A stretch of 64,000 bases of DNA from Incurvaria masculella (GCA_946894095.1 OX335657.1:1240001-1304000), one strand, 5' to 3'; shown: positions 43,683 through 58,500, counted from the first letter of the stretch. Notes: a model not told the origin generated them from the sequence alone. A program made the numbers and translations.

Positions 43683-44193
43683 GGTAACGATAACGTAAAT
43701 GGCTGAAACTGGGTTCACACGATAAAGACCAACCCTCTGAAGCTAAATGTGTCAGTCTGCCTGCGCCAAGTGGTTGCGTTACGTAGATAAGGCGCCTGAA
43801 AAAATAGTTATGGTGACAAACAAAATGTATGATAAGGTAAATGGCTGCAAATAACGAAGCATGAAAGTGTCAGTACATACTTGCTTAGCAATACCAAAAC
43901 TGAACAAATCTTTGGTTGCATTTTGTAGTTATATGCGATTTAGGTTACAGATAAACCTTTAGGTATATTTAAGTATTTAATAAAAAAATCGACTTGTTAT
44001 TGTTCCATAAACAATAGGTATCCATGTTTCTATACAGTCAGTACATTCATTAGTAGGTACATACTATATATCTATATTATATAACCAATCTAGATAACGC
44101 AACCACTTGGCATGGGCAGACCGACATATTTAGCATCAGAGGGTTGGTCTCTAACATATAAACCCAGATTCAGCCATTTACCTTATCGTGACC
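43683..44193. mobile_element. Foldback MITE with about 110-bp inverted ends and 6-bp TSD
   Basis: The left end GGTAACGATAACGTAAATGG and the inverted right end match over roughly 110 bp, including ACCAACCCTCTGA. AAAAAT flanks both sides (43677-43682, 44194-44199). No open frame inside. Confidence 0.88.
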
Positions 44194-44687
44194 AAAAATG
44201 TCGTGGCCTCCCGGAATATCAGACAATGCCAATGCCATGAGATTAGTGTTGAACCCTAGCGAGGTACTGAATTGTTAATAGCATAATTATTTTCTTCACA
44301 ATGCGGATACTTACCTATTGTTAAGATGTTTTTTCTGTTTCTTGATTCGTGTATTGTTATGTATATGAATAAGGTTAATAGATTGTTAGTGACAGAATCA
44401 CCAAAAACATTTTGTTATTGTTTCATATATTTTATATAAAATGGAAATTATATAATAAAGTTTTATTTACAATACTTAATTATTCTATTTTAACCTCATT
44501 TCTAATTGCACCTATTTGAAGTATTTGTCTTAATTATTTTTTAATAAAAATATACACATCGATATTTACAATAATGCACAACCCAGCCAAAAAAATTACA
44601 TTTATTTTTCTTTCCTGTTCGGTACAGTACAAAGCAGCCAGCTCGGACACGACTTATTTGTACACTTCTTGCTACCTAACCTGAGCT

Positions 44688-45017
44688 GCCAGTCCCAGTT
44701 GTCACCTAAACTGTTGTTTAGGGAACTTCGAAGTTCCGTTAAAACGTCAAACTTCATGCAATTTTTTACTAGATATTCTGTGATTTTACTTCTTCAAGCT
44801 GTCAAACCCAAACTCGGACTTCCGATTTGTATGAAAACGCGGAGTCGGCGTAAACGGCAACGTCGTCGTATTTACGGCAACGTTGAGTAAGATGTCAAGT
44901 CAAACTCGGACTAGCAAATGTTAGTTCGCTTAACGCCTTCAATTTCTCCATACATTTGAAAACGCCAGTCGATCGGTTTGCCGTAAACGCCAATTTAGGT
45001 CACAGCTGGGACTACGG
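44688..45017. mobile_element. Inverted-repeat MITE
   Basis: GCCAGTCCCAGTTGTCACCT at 44688 is inverted at 44991-45017 with mismatches. No coding capacity. Confidence 0.65.
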
Positions 45018-45249
45018 GAACTGGACATAAAACGTAAACAAGCCATGACTAGTCTAGAAGTAATAACCAAATAATAACTTTTACATATTAAATAATGACT
45101 AAAAATAAGAATTATCTTTTGGCGTATAGAAGTCTGGGGGAGGCCTATGTCCAGCAGTGGACAACAAAAGGCTGAAGAAGAAAGAAGAAGTATGAACACG
45201 TAGTAGTTACCTCCTAAGCACAAATCATTTTCGCAAGTGAAACCTATAT

Positions 45250-45630
45250 TGATTTTTTTTTTTTTATGTGACTGGACATGGATGGCTAATACCACAAGTT
45301 CTGTCATGGTATTAGCCCAACACACCACATGGGAACTAGGTGCCATGCCAGGACCTTCCTTATATTGCACGGCTACATTGAACTGGATGGAAAAAACGGA
45401 CAATTTTCATTGCCGCTTCGACCATCGTTCATCCAATGCGATGGTACCAACCCGGGCGGGATAAACCCTACCACCTAGTAAGTAAGGAAGGGGACCTACA
45501 GCTTAACGTGGAATCCGAACCACGCCAGCCTCTCTCAACGGTCGAATGGTCACCCATCCAAGACCAGACCGGACCCAGCGCTGCTTAACTTCGGAGAGCG
45601 ATCGCCGAAGTGTCGCGCCACTGGGCCACC
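45250..45630 (-). mobile_element. 5S-rRNA-headed SINE
   Basis: Near-identical to the 15010 and 30226 copies; between the BEL/Pao element and SLC38A9. Confidence 0.88.
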
Positions 45631-46331
45631 ACAGTATTCTCAAAATTGATTATTCTTGGCGGATACGTACGTACGTAACTGCGCCCTAGGAATCTTCATG
45701 ATTGATGTTGGCATTCCTGTCAAATTCTGTTTCTAAGTTGTAGAAAGAAAAGGAAATATTTCTATGGAAATTTTCTCATTCCATATCGGCTAACAATATA
45801 TTTCTGTCTTCGATACTATCATCAACCCTTCTGCTTAGAGTAAGTGCTACCGGCATACCGAAGAACAGATTATGGTCATATAACATTTAAGTTGACATGT
45901 TTAAGTGTAGGTTACCTACCTATGAATGCAATAAAACAATACAATACAATACAATAAGTCATAGCTGACAGAAATCATCAACGAGACACCTACCTACATA
46001 TTGCATCTTGCGACGCAGAAGTGTTGAACAGAGTGCGAGTTTAGCGTTCATTCCAAACATTGTCTGGGTCAGATCACTGATTACTATACACAGTTCAACA
46101 ATATACAGAGACACTTTCAAACGTGTCAACTTTTAAATGAATTTCAATATTCATTTAAGTTCGCAAGACGCCCACACAAAATCTTCATACACTTCTTTTG
46201 AATCAATCATGTTATGGTTAACGTAACACTAAGCCTCAGACCAGATCTTATTTCTGTGCTCGCACTGCAGTGAGGTTATGCATCATATTGTCTATGGTCG
46301 GCGCATCAGCTACTATCAGCTGGCACCGCAC
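45631..46331. other. Region downstream of SLC38A9-like stop
   Basis: Presumed 3' UTR and intergenic DNA; a (CAATA)n microsatellite near 45935. An RTE-like 3' tail (GGAGGCCTATGTCCAGCAGT) sits earlier at about 45134-45190. Confidence 0.5.
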
Positions 46332-46503
46332 CTACTCGCTGATGAAGAACTGCGCAAACAGATTGATGGCACCGATGAGTGTGATGAGGAAGTAGAAGAG
46401 CGCCTTCCACCAGACGAGCTCGCCGCGTAGCTGAAGCGACCGCACCTGCAGCAGGCTCGGCAACGTGAAGATGTGCACCAGCCCGCTCACCGCGCCTGTG
46501 TAT
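46332..46503 (-). CDS. SLC38A9-like exon 10 and stop
   Basis: Encodes YTGAVSGLVHIFTLPSLLQV through KALFYFLITLIGAINLFAQF, ending FISE and TAG at 46332-46334. This matches the family's last helix. Confidence 0.92.
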
Positions 46504-49500
46504 CTGCAGCAGTATGACACTCATTAGCAACGTTCATTGCAACTACATACCAATCAAGTCACTGTAGTAGTTCATGACAGAAATAATAGTAATAGTAATA
46601 AAACTAAACGTGGACATGTAAAACAATTTTTATTTTTTTCTTCTTGTTGCCACTGGAGCAGAGCATCGCTTCAGGGTCCTTGCTAGTGGTGACGCTTGGT
46701 TCGGGTCACCTCTTCCCCTAAAATATGGTTGAGAGAGGCGATGGCTGGACCCGGCGTGATGCTCGTGAACGGGTGCTGCTTGTGGGGACTGGCCTGCTCC
46801 AATTGGCAACATGTTAGATGACGGACATGACTTTGCAGAATAAACCGACATTTGTCATGAACTGTTGCATACGGCGTGAATGGTAGATTTTTGTGAATTA
46901 ATATTAATTTAATGTATTGACATAAACGGGTACCAATAACCCGTATTTCTGTAAGCAGTGGCAAACAAATTTGTAAACTTAGACTAAGTGGACTTTGAAA
47001 AAAATCAGCGAAGTTTCTTGCCAGTTCTTCTTCGCCGTGAACTCTGAACTGGCTAATGATAAAATATGACAAATCCGAGTGCAGTGTGCTGCCTGTGGAT
47101 GATGAATAAACAATAAACAATAAACAATACATGGCGATTTAGAAAATGTTTATGTCATACAAGATATTTCAGTACATTTTGTACGAAAATAATTCAGTGA
47201 CCCCGGAGCGTTTGGCCCCCAGCGGCGGCAGGTGGAGGGTCTGCGTGCGGAACATGTAGACCTTTCATCTGACAATAGTACCGACGCTGGGACAAAAGGA
47301 ACTGAACAGCAAAAAGAGGGTGGCTATAACGACCTTATACGCCATCACTCAGGGTGGTAACCGGCGTTAAGTGTGAGAAAATAAGCTAGGGAAATCGATT
47401 GATTCTGCACCAATCAGAAGTTTTTATGTCACAACATTTGCGATATTACTGGGTGGAATATTTGACATCCACTTCTGATTGGATGCAAAATTGATCCCTC
47501 ACCTATTTTCTCACATTTTAAGCCGGTTTAGTCCCAGGTGCTGCTCATTCCTCAGTGCCAGGGACGGTGACTATAGCGGCGTTGAGCACCATAACCCAGC
47601 CCCGATGCTGCTCGTTCCTCAGCGGCAGTAGGTTGAGGATCTTGGTGCGCCACATGTAGACATCTCACCTGACTATGGTACCGATGCTGGGGCAGAGGCA
47701 AGCGAACAGTATGCAGACGGTGACTATAGCGGCGTTGAGCGCCATAACCCAGCCCCGATGCTGCTTGTTCCTCAGCGGCAGCAGGTTGAGGGTCTGCGTG
47801 CGGAACATGTAGGCGATGAGCGGGTACACCGTCACCACTTGGAACAGCAGGAGGACTCGAGCGGCTGCAGACATCGCGTCGTGCATTTCGAAGTTGTTGA
47901 GCATATTCTGGGAATCAGAAAAAAACGTAACCTTGTCGTAAGACCAGAAATGCTGAAATATTTGAATTTTTCTGCTGTCGTTCCAAGACGCTGTGGTCTG
48001 GGAAAGGCAGCCGCACGATTAATATAGATCATGTTTGGGCTCTTTCTTTAATGGGGAAAAAAACTGCTTATTTATCACGACAGGTGGCGTCCAAGCAAGC
48101 TCACCCGAGAAAAGATCTGTCAAAGCTGTGAGATACCATGCAAAATCAAACAGAATTCATTTCTAATTGTAATGACTCTATTTTCTCCGTGTTATTCCTA
48201 ATTATGCTAATCAAAAGAAGTCGTTGGAAAGAAAATATGACATTTCAATTTGTTTGAAGACAATCTCAAAACCTTATTCTAACTGCATCATGGGGTGCAC
48301 CTTTCATCAGAAAACTCTGCAATCAAATTTGACAGGAATTACAGTTCTGACGTTTTTAAGGTGAGGTCGGCGACATCTACAATAACCTTTGAGTTTTCTT
48401 CCCCACTTAGTCCTTGCTTTACGTTTGATTATAACATACTAGCAGCCCGTCCCGGCTTTGCACGGGCATAATATCATCTAAAAAAATATTATTTTAAACT
48501 ATTTATGGGCACGCTCCCGCCGCCCCGGCCGGCCGGTACCGCCGCATACGCTACGTCCCGCAATTTTTAAATCTGTAATATCTTCGAAAATATTCATTTA
48601 AATCATATGCTATACAGGCCCATATAGATCTATATTTAATCAACAATGTATTTAAGGTATTTAATTGGATAAGGATTAATGCTGTATTGGTTAAAATCGC
48701 TTCGAAAATTAGCCATTATTTGTCGTAAAAAGTATATGACAAAAAAAAGATATTGTGGGATATCCATAAGAGATGGATATATACCATCGCGGGGTTTTCT
48801 GTAGACCTTTTTAATGTGTACAATACTTAGTACATTATTTTGATAAATCTCGTAGGGTTCAGCCTGCGTTTGCAATGTAAGCGGAAAAAATATATTTTTT
48901 TACGACATTACATTGGAAACCTCAAAAATAACAATATTTCTCCACTATTTAATGGATGTTATTATACATATAAACCTTCCTCTTCAATCACTCTATCTAT
49001 TCAGAAAAACTGCATCAAAATCCGTTGCGTAGTTTTAAAGATTTAAGCATACATAGGGATATAGGGATATAGGGACAGAGAAAGCGACTTTGTTTTATAC
49101 TATGTAGTGATAGTGATTACATATCACATTCCTTCTAATTAAATGCTTTTTTTTCATCGAATCTTTGTCATATGCCTATCACATGTGATAACAGCACAGT
49201 TACACCTAGATCTATCACTGTGAACTATGAACCATGACCCTTCAATTTGGTCACCCGAATCCTATTGATAACGATAATGCATGGCTTAATAAAACTTTGG
49301 TGAGGAAGCTAGTGTCTTTGGTGAAGCTTAGTTGTGTGCTGTATGGATTCCGGCACTTAAAAATAATACCAGCCGTCCCACTGAATTTCTTTCCGTTCAT
49401 GACTTAAGAATAAGGCGACTAAGAGGTTTTTCGTTCATGGTTCAGATTCCACGTCCCATTTCCTCAGTAACCATCGCATTAAATGAAAGATGGCCGAAAT

Positions 49501-52500
49501 GACATTGAAAATTATCCACATTTTCCATTCAGGTCGTAGTCGTGCAACATAATGGAATGCCTTGCATGGCACATGTACATAGTTGTCATGTACTGTGTTG
49601 GGCTAGCATCACGATAGTAGGTGAGCTAAGCTCATGCATGTCCATTTACTTTACATAAAAAAAATGTATCATTTACTCACGTCTTCAATACAGTACTTGG
49701 CGAGCGGGAAGCAGACATAGAAGACGGCTCCCACGAGCACGTACGTCAGTGTGACCAGCACGAAAGCTATTGTCAGGTCTCGACCCTAGAATGTAAAGAT
49801 ATTTTCTAAATACGAGTTTTTTTTTCTATTTCAGTAACATGGAAGGAAGGACATCATAAAAAAAGGGGCATGGAACTTTGAATCCGGGGCTCAGAGTTCC
49901 AGAATTCTGGGTTAAAATTTCCGCCCCGATCGTACACCACTTTCTTTCTCCTTCAGAGTTGGATGAGTGCATTTCGTTACGAATGCGAGCTGTTCCATGG
50001 TTCGGAACCCATGTAAAGCTGTAGGACTCCTTCGCCTACTAGGTGGTAGGGTTAAGCCCGTCCGGGTTGGTACCACCGCATTAGATAAAACTATGGTTGA
50101 AGCGGCAACAAAAAAATTGTCTGTGTTTTCCATCCAGCTCACTCGAGTCCAATGTAGCCGTGCTCATAAAAGGAAGGGCATGGCACCTAATTTCTTCCGG
50201 AATGTGGTGATCGGGCTTATATCATGACGGTAGTTGCGCGGTATGCCATCCATGTCCAGTGACATGAAAAAAATGTACTTTCATATTTAAACAAAGAAAC
50301 ACAAAGATAAATCTAACTGCTCCCAAAGGCACTACCTCATTTACGGGCACGGTACAAAACCGTGTAATAACGCTCTGGGATAAATCTCTGTTTCAAAGAC
50401 AAAGACAGGCTCCGTGATGAGGAGGATGCAACATGACCACAAATCAGACAATGCGCATAGTGTTTGATTTGGTAAGATTTCCGATTTTTTTATTAGAAAA
50501 CAACTGTAGCTAAAAGTTAATCATGACCGTTGTAGTAAAAAATCAAACAAAAACCAACTTTACATAATAACTTAGAACCCAAAACACTATTTTACAACAC
50601 CTATGGTCATCAGACGTCTAGTTCGATCAAATAAAGCTATTTTGAGTATAATTTTGGATCTCTGACAAGAAATATGCGCATGATCTTTTTTCCACGTTTG
50701 TAAGGAGAGTTGAGCGGAAGGGCCCACGGAATCGACCAGCTAACGGCCGTATGTTAAGGTACCGTGCACAAGTCACCATTCAAGTGTGAGCGATATACTG
50801 ACGTTGTTCTCCTGCCGTCGATTGCCACTCATGATGGTGATGATGATGTTGTGAATGTAGAAGCTGAGGGCGAGCATGCCGCTCAGTACGGCGGCGTCGC
50901 GGCCGGCGCGCATCTCGCCGCTCCAGCTTGCCACGTGCACGCCCCAGTGCCAGCCCTTCGCCACCACGAACACCAGCAGGTACGCGACCGACAGCGTCCC
51001 TGGGACATGAACAAAGAACACTCATGATGGTGATGATAATGTTGTGAATGTAGAAGCTGAGGGCGAGCATGCCGCTCAGCACGGCGGCGTCGTGGCCGGC
51101 GCGCATCTCGCCGCTCCAGCTTGCCACGTGCACGCCCCAGTGCCAGCCCTTCGCCACCACGAACACCAGCAGGTACGCGACCGACAGCGTCCCTGGAACA
51201 TGAACAAAGAACACTCATGATGGTGATGATAATGTTGTGAATGTAGAAGCTGAGGGCGAGCATGCCGCTCAGCACGGCGGCGTCGTGGCCGGCGCGCATC
51301 TCGCCGCTCCAGCTTGCCACGTGCACGCCCCAGTGCCAGCCCTTCGCCACCACGAACACCAGCAGGTACGCGGCCGACAGCGTCCCTGGGACATGAACAA
51401 GGAACACTCATGATGGTGATGATGATGTTGTGAATGTAGAAGCTGAGGGCGAGCATGCCGCTCAGAACGGCGGCGTCGTGGCCGGCGCGCATCTCGCCGC
51501 TCCAGCTTGCCACGTGCACGCCCCAGTGCCAGCCCTTCGCCACCACGAACACCAGCAGGTACGCGGCCGACAGCGTCCCTGGGACATGAACAAGGAACAC
51601 TCATGATGGTGATGATAATGTTGTGAATGTAGAAGCTGAGGGCAAGCATGCCGCTCAGTACGGCGGCGTCGCGGCCGGCGCGCATCTCGCCGCTCCAGCC
51701 CGCCATGTGCACGCCCCAGTGCCAGCCCTTCGCCACCGCGAACACCAGCAGGTACGCGACCGACAGCGTCCCTGGGACATGAACAAGGAACACTCATGAT
51801 GGTGATGGTGATGTTGTGAATGTAGAAGCTGAGGGCGAGCATGCCGCTCAGCACGGCGGCGTCGCGGCGGGCGCGCATCTCGCCGCTCCAGCTCGCCACG
51901 TGCACGCCCCAGTGCCAGCCGACTCGTACTTGACCGGTTTTAATATACAGTATGGATGGGAGCTGAGTCAACTCCATGCGGTCCACTAAGTGTCGTGCCT
52001 GAACATTGATTAACTCAGAACGTCTCCTCCTGTAATCGAGGCTTAGGCAATCTGCCGCTTGTACTCACCCATCGAGTTGAACTTGGTGAAGAAAGTGGCG
52101 TCCCGGAAATTAAGCAGCGGGAAGACGAGCACGGCTATGAGGACCGGCACGGTGGTGTGGAGCCCCCAGTAGGGGCTCTCGGCCTCCAGGGGCGGCGGCG
52201 TCAGCAGGCTGGTGTTCAACGTCCCCTCTTTGCGGCACAGCAGCGTCACGTTGCGGAAATCGGTCGCGTTGCTGCTGTTAAGGTCTGCAAAAGGATGATT
52301 GGAGTTTAGAATAACTCTTGCTTTTCGACATTTATGGTTAACAGATAGGTACCAATATGGCAAGGTACCAAGATACCAACCAAGGCTCTTATAATGGAAT
52401 TTTCCCAGAAAAGAGCATTCGAACTAATCAACCTAAGCCGACATCAACTCAGAGTAATTACCAGAGCTCTAACAGGTCGCTGTAACCTAAACAAACACCT

Positions 52501-55500
52501 GCACAGGATGAGGTTGACAGATACAGATTTATGCAGGTTCTGTCTTGAACAAGAGGAGACACCGATCCACCTTCTGTGCGACTGTGGACCACTAATTCAT
52601 AAAAGAAATGCCATCCTTGGGGGATACTCACTGGACCCAGATGATATCAAAGTCATCACACCTCAAAAAATCCTGCACTTCCTGAAGGAGGCAGGAATTG
52701 AGAGTGAACTGTAAGAAGGGAAAGTCACAATAGATCTGTAAAGGTCGCAGTGACAGCGGGCTAAAAAGCCCGCAGCCCAACTTCGAATAATAATAATAGG
52801 TACCAATAACGCGTAATTTGAGTGGCGCGGGGACTAGACTAGCAAACCAGAGGTCTGGGTTCAATTTCTCGCCCGGTTTATGCACCACTTTCTTTCTCAT
52901 TCTGAGTTTGATAAGTGCATTTCGTCACGAATTGGACGTCGCCGCCCAGGGTTGGTACCATGGCATTGGATGAAAAGATGGTCGAAGCGGCAATGAAAAA
53001 TTATCCGTGTTTTCCATCCAGTGCAATATAGACGTGCTCATAAAGGGAAGGTCCTGGCATGGCACCTAATTCCTTCGGGAATGTGGTGTATTGGTCTAAT
53101 ATCATAACGGTAGTTGTGTGGTATTAGCCCATGTCAGGTTGCATAAAAAAAACTCGGATGATTTTTTCAAGTGGGCTTTCGGGCCTTAAGGCGGCCCAAC
53201 CCGCTCAACACCCCATACAAACGGGGAAAGAAGATCACGCCCATATTTCTTATCAGAGAATTTTAAAAACTAAAACTGCATTATTAGATTTATGAAAAAA
53301 AAATTTTTTTTTGTCGGGAATCAAACTCGTTAATTTTGAGAAAAATAAAGCACCTGTATTATTAAACCAGTCAATAGTGTCGCTTAAGGTGGCCCAACCC
53401 GGCGGGACTAACTCATTCGCGGGCACTGTACAAAATCGTGCTGTTGCGCTCTGGGGCCGTCCCTGTTTCAAAGAAAAAGACAGGCTCCGTGATGAGGAAG
53501 ATGCAACATGTCAAAAAAAAAGAAAAAAGTGTATGATTTGGTAAGATTTACGATGATTTTAAAACGACTTATAGCTAAAAGTAAACCACGACCGCTGTAG
53601 TCAAAAATCTAACAAAAACCAAATAGATTATAAATCTTGATTAAATAAGCTATGTCTGATGACTAATATTTTTAAGATTTTCTTACATTATCATTGCGTA
53701 ATAAACCACCAATTGTATAAAACGCGCAAAAAAAATCGGACTTTCGGACCTTATAACTTAGAAGACAAACACAATTTTACAATGCCAACGGTCATCATAC
53801 ATCTAGTTCGATCAAATAAAGCAATTTTGAGCAAAATTTTGAATCTTTGACAAAAAATATGGGCATGATCTTCTTTCCACGAGCGGCAAGGCCCACCTTA
53901 ATTAAACTATTGCACCTACATATAGGGTTGAGTGAGTTGTGTTGTTTGATCGGCCGTATAGGATCATTTTGATTAGTTGGGTGTGCATGGACGCTGGAAG
54001 TGTGCAGAATAGTCGTTTATTATCTTTGGTAATTTATTTAATCTGGATCTAATATTAAATTGTGTTATGCTAGGTTATGTCTGAAAATAATGAAAATCTC
54101 AACTTTTACAGCAGGTCAAAGTCAAGGTCCAATATTCATTTTTTTTTATTTATGGGGTCACCTGGATGGTGTGCTAGACCCGGTAGGTGGCACTACCGGC
54201 AGTGCAATTACGAAGCACAAAATTGGGTGTAGGTTGCTGTACTTACAGCAATATGACAGCTTTTGCGATTACGAAATCGATGCACGCACAAATGGTGCGG
54301 CACTCAGCGCTACCCTCAGCAATTAGGTCAACTTAATACATTTCGCGTCGAATCGGTATTACGAAACGGCAAAGAACTGTCAAATGCGGGGAGGTAAACG
54401 CCTATTTCGTCTGCTCGTCTAGTCAAGTACCTCAAAAGTTGACCTATTGTCGACACAGATTGGTCCGTGCTGGATGTAGGTGGATGAAAAACGGCTCCGT
54501 AATCGCGCTTTAGAAATGACGGGGGCGCACCTACACGTACCGCGGCACCATCCTCAAATTTTGCGTAATCTCACTGCCGCAGTGCGATTACGAAGCGCGG
54601 CATGAGGTGTAGGTGCCGCACCTACCCCAAATTGACAGCAAACTGACGGCTTTTGAGTACAAAATATGTCAGTTTTAGGGTACTAACCTCAACTACACCT
54701 CATTTGGCGCTTCGTAATCGCAATACTGTTGCCGGTGCTTCTATTTCGCAATCGCAATAGCTGTCACATGCAACCAACCTCCCCCGTTTCGTGCTTCGTA
54801 ATCGCACTGCGGGTCTTACTACGGTTGTCTACACAAAAAGTACTACAGACAATGGTTGGTAAAAACTTTTGTTATTAATTTCTCGATGGACTCCAAAACC
54901 ACAAATTTTAAGGCGAGATGATCCTGTGAAGTTTGGTCGCAATCGGATTAACAGTTTTTTTTATTCGGATGAAAATCAAATTCTAACATTGACATATATA
55001 TACATATATCACTGCATTCAGTGAGCATGAGCACAATTTTCTCAGTCCCTTCAAAGATTACTCTAATCGAACTGTCATTTCTTTCCCCTTTCCGCTTTCA
55101 GAGTATTTGAAGCGGTCGTGGAGGTGAAGAACGGATTACGGTATTCTTCCAGAAGTCAGCTAGCTATGGAAATTTCGTGTTTCCCGTGCGAAGCCGGGCT
55201 CGGTCGCTAGTTTTATAATAAAATCGATGGATTACATGTCATAGATTAACACTTTTATAATCATCCACTGTGTAGGAAATGTATATTCTCCTCAATTCAA
55301 AATTATTTGTACCTTAGCTTAGCGCACCTTATTTTTTTATAAAAAGGTCCCATAAATTAATATGAATTACCTTATAAAAAATCTTCAAATATTGCTACAA
55401 CTAACGTACGATATGTATTACTACATTATTACTACATATCGTACGTGGTTCGGAATCCTAATAATCGAACGATCTTATTAGGGTTCCGTACCCAAAGGGT

Positions 55501-58500
55501 TAAAACGGAATCCTATTACTAAGCCTCCGCTGTCCGTCCGTCCGTCTGTCCGTCCGTCCGTCCGTCCGTCCGTCCGTCTGTCACAGGGCTGTATCTCATG
55601 AACCATAATAGGTAGGCAGCTGAAATGTTGACAGAGTGTGTATTTATTTTGCCGCTTTAACAACAAATAGGTAAAATTAAAAAATTATAAAAAATAAAGG
55701 GGGGCCCCATACAAAAAACGTATTTTTTTTGTCTTAAATTTTGTATGATGGTACGGAACCCTTCGTGTGCGAGTCCGACTCGCACTTGGCCGGTTTTTTC
55801 CTATTTATTCTTGCAGCCAGTGATTAGCCATATTTCATTTCATTTCATTTCATTTATTTATTCAACTTCTGGTAGTAAAACTACACTAAGTCATGTCACA
55901 ATTTGCTTGATCCGCGGATTCGATCAACCAGTGAAGAAGAACCCGCAAAGAAACTTCACTGGTCTATAAATTATGTTTTTTTTTTGGTCTTTTATCTCAA
56001 AGTAGTAGTCGTACAGCGCCATCTATCTATCCGCTTTGAGTAAACTGAACGCAACGATTTTTTTTATAAAAAGGTTAAATAAATTAATATGATTTACCTT
56101 AAAAAAAATCTGCAAATATTGACGTACGATACGTATTACTACATATCGTACGCGGTTCGGAATCCTAATAATCGAACGATCTTATTCCTACATATTCGTG
56201 CAGCCAGTGATTAGCTATATCGCAAAGTAGTAGTCGTACAGCGCCATCTATCCGCTTTGAGTAAACTGAACGCAACGACAAGGACCGTTATTCTAGGATG
56301 GGCAAAAAAAGCGGTGCTAATTTGAATGATAAATTCAATACCTCGTAATACAATACCATAAACACGTTAAACGAAAATGGTTTTTAATTATACTATCCAC
56401 AGGCAAAAGTAACTATTGAATAAGTTTTAATAAATGCAACCGTAAGAAATGAAAGCTGATGCGTGTACGTCACTGGTTGAGTACATATTTTGATAAAGAT
56501 GTATTTTTCTTTATATTTATAAAATTCATGTCTAATTCGTTTTAAAATTGTTCACCATGCAAATAGATCAAACCATTGATTTTATAGCCAACACAGATGT
56601 GCAAATTCATACAAGAAATTGGAAGCAGAAAAATACATCCGCAATCAATTCCAGAGATTGCGCCACCAGGATAAAATATGAATTTTCAATCAAAAATATC
56701 TTAAAATTTGCTAATTATACATCTGTACTAAGTGGGAATAAAGTAAATACATTTAAAAATTAATTAATTGTAGGTGTGTTATACATTTTCAACCGACTTA
56801 ACAAAAAGGAGAAGGTTCTCATTTATATAAATAATTTCAAATTTTATAATCTTTCTCCCTTACTGCCCCATAGATGGAAACAATAATAGTAATTCATCTG
56901 AGTAGCGCCATCTAGAAGGGAAAAGGTATACTATTAACATCCCCTTGGAGATGGCGCTCTTCATTTTTATAACTTACAGAAAAGCGTTATCTAGTGAGAT
57001 TATGATAGAAAAAACAATAGCAACGCCCCTGGTGGCTTTCCGATTTTTTTACTTCCAATTTCGTTGAATTATATTGTATTTTTATTCGTCAAATTGGTAG
57101 ACGAGCTACAATCAGACAGGTTTTTATTTTTATTTTAAAGTATAGATTTATTTAGCATTTACAAAAATTAACAGAACAACAATAAAATGCTTACATCTTA
57201 CGATGACTGGCATGTTGTCTATCCTTGCCATAGCCTTTCACACTTGCCATGGGAGCTTCCCTTTATCGGCTTCGAATATCTTTCCCTGTGGTAACGTATG
57301 TGAAAGGGCCATACAATTTTACATGAGATCAAACTGTGAAGTAACGCACGGAGATCGATGTCCGTGGAAGTAACGCAACGAACACTTACATCAAAATGTG
57401 TGGTTTAAATCCGTAACCAAATAGGAGAGCACCAGCGTTTTTTCTAAGCGTACATATATACATCTTGTAATATAACTCACCCATAAAATAATTGACTGTG
57501 AAGTAGAGGAAGTTCGTCATGAGGATCCAGTAGACGATGTTCGCGCCGAGCATGACCAGCAGGCTGAACCCCTGCGCGACCACCTCGGCCCAGCGGCCGA
57601 GCAGCACCCGGCACAGGTCGTGCACCTCCCAGGACGTCGACCCTCCTGCGAGCAGCGGACGCGTCAGGGTCGGGTGTGGGATAACTTCCAGAGTGGCCGG
57701 CAGGTGGCGACACGCAAACATGTTTACTGCGAGCGTACTTTCTTTTTTTGTTAAATAAAGATCATAATGTGACCATTATACGTTATGCATGGAGATATAA
57801 GTAATTTTATTTTTTAAACTTCTTCATGCACTACGTATAAAATTATACGATCTGCCGATTATACGTTGTGCATGGTTTTAAAATTTTGTTAAAATATGAT
57901 ATTATACGATCTGCATATTAGGTTCTGCCGTTCCCCCATGTTCTCAATAAAGCAATGCTAAAATAGCTAGAATAGCAATGATAATATTATAAATTCCGCA
58001 ATATTGGATAATACTTTGTCAGTAATACCAATATTGCTAATAAACTAATATGAAAAGCGTTTCCGATTACAAATCCCCCAATTCCCGAAAAATGTTCTTA
58101 GGATTTTCCGAAATCCGTAAAAATCCGGAATAGGAACCAAGTTTTCATTGAAAATTTTGAATGAGCAAAAAAAGGTCATGAAACCGGAAAACTCAATTCC
58201 AGGCGGATTGGTCAATTCCCCGCAAGACCTCAAATTCCCCGCTCCCCGGGAATCGGGGAGCGATCGCCAACGTTGAAGATGCATATAGTGAACACAACAC
58301 GGTTGCAAGATAACATTGCGTAAATCGCAACATCGTTAAAAAATTATGAAGTCGCGGCTTGTGAGAACAACAAATTGATGTTTGCATAACAAATCCTTCG
58401 TATAGAAATTCGCAAATTGGCACTTCGCAAAGTGAATGTTTACAAGTGGGAATGTTTGTCAATTCTATTTATTTATTTATTAATAGGTTCACAAACAGAG

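Noticed and set aside
50780..51986. Overlapping 144-174 codon minus-strand open frames
   Set aside because: They arise by reading through the 193-bp exon array; the frame shifts at every unit, and only the 197 nt of exon 7 make sense.
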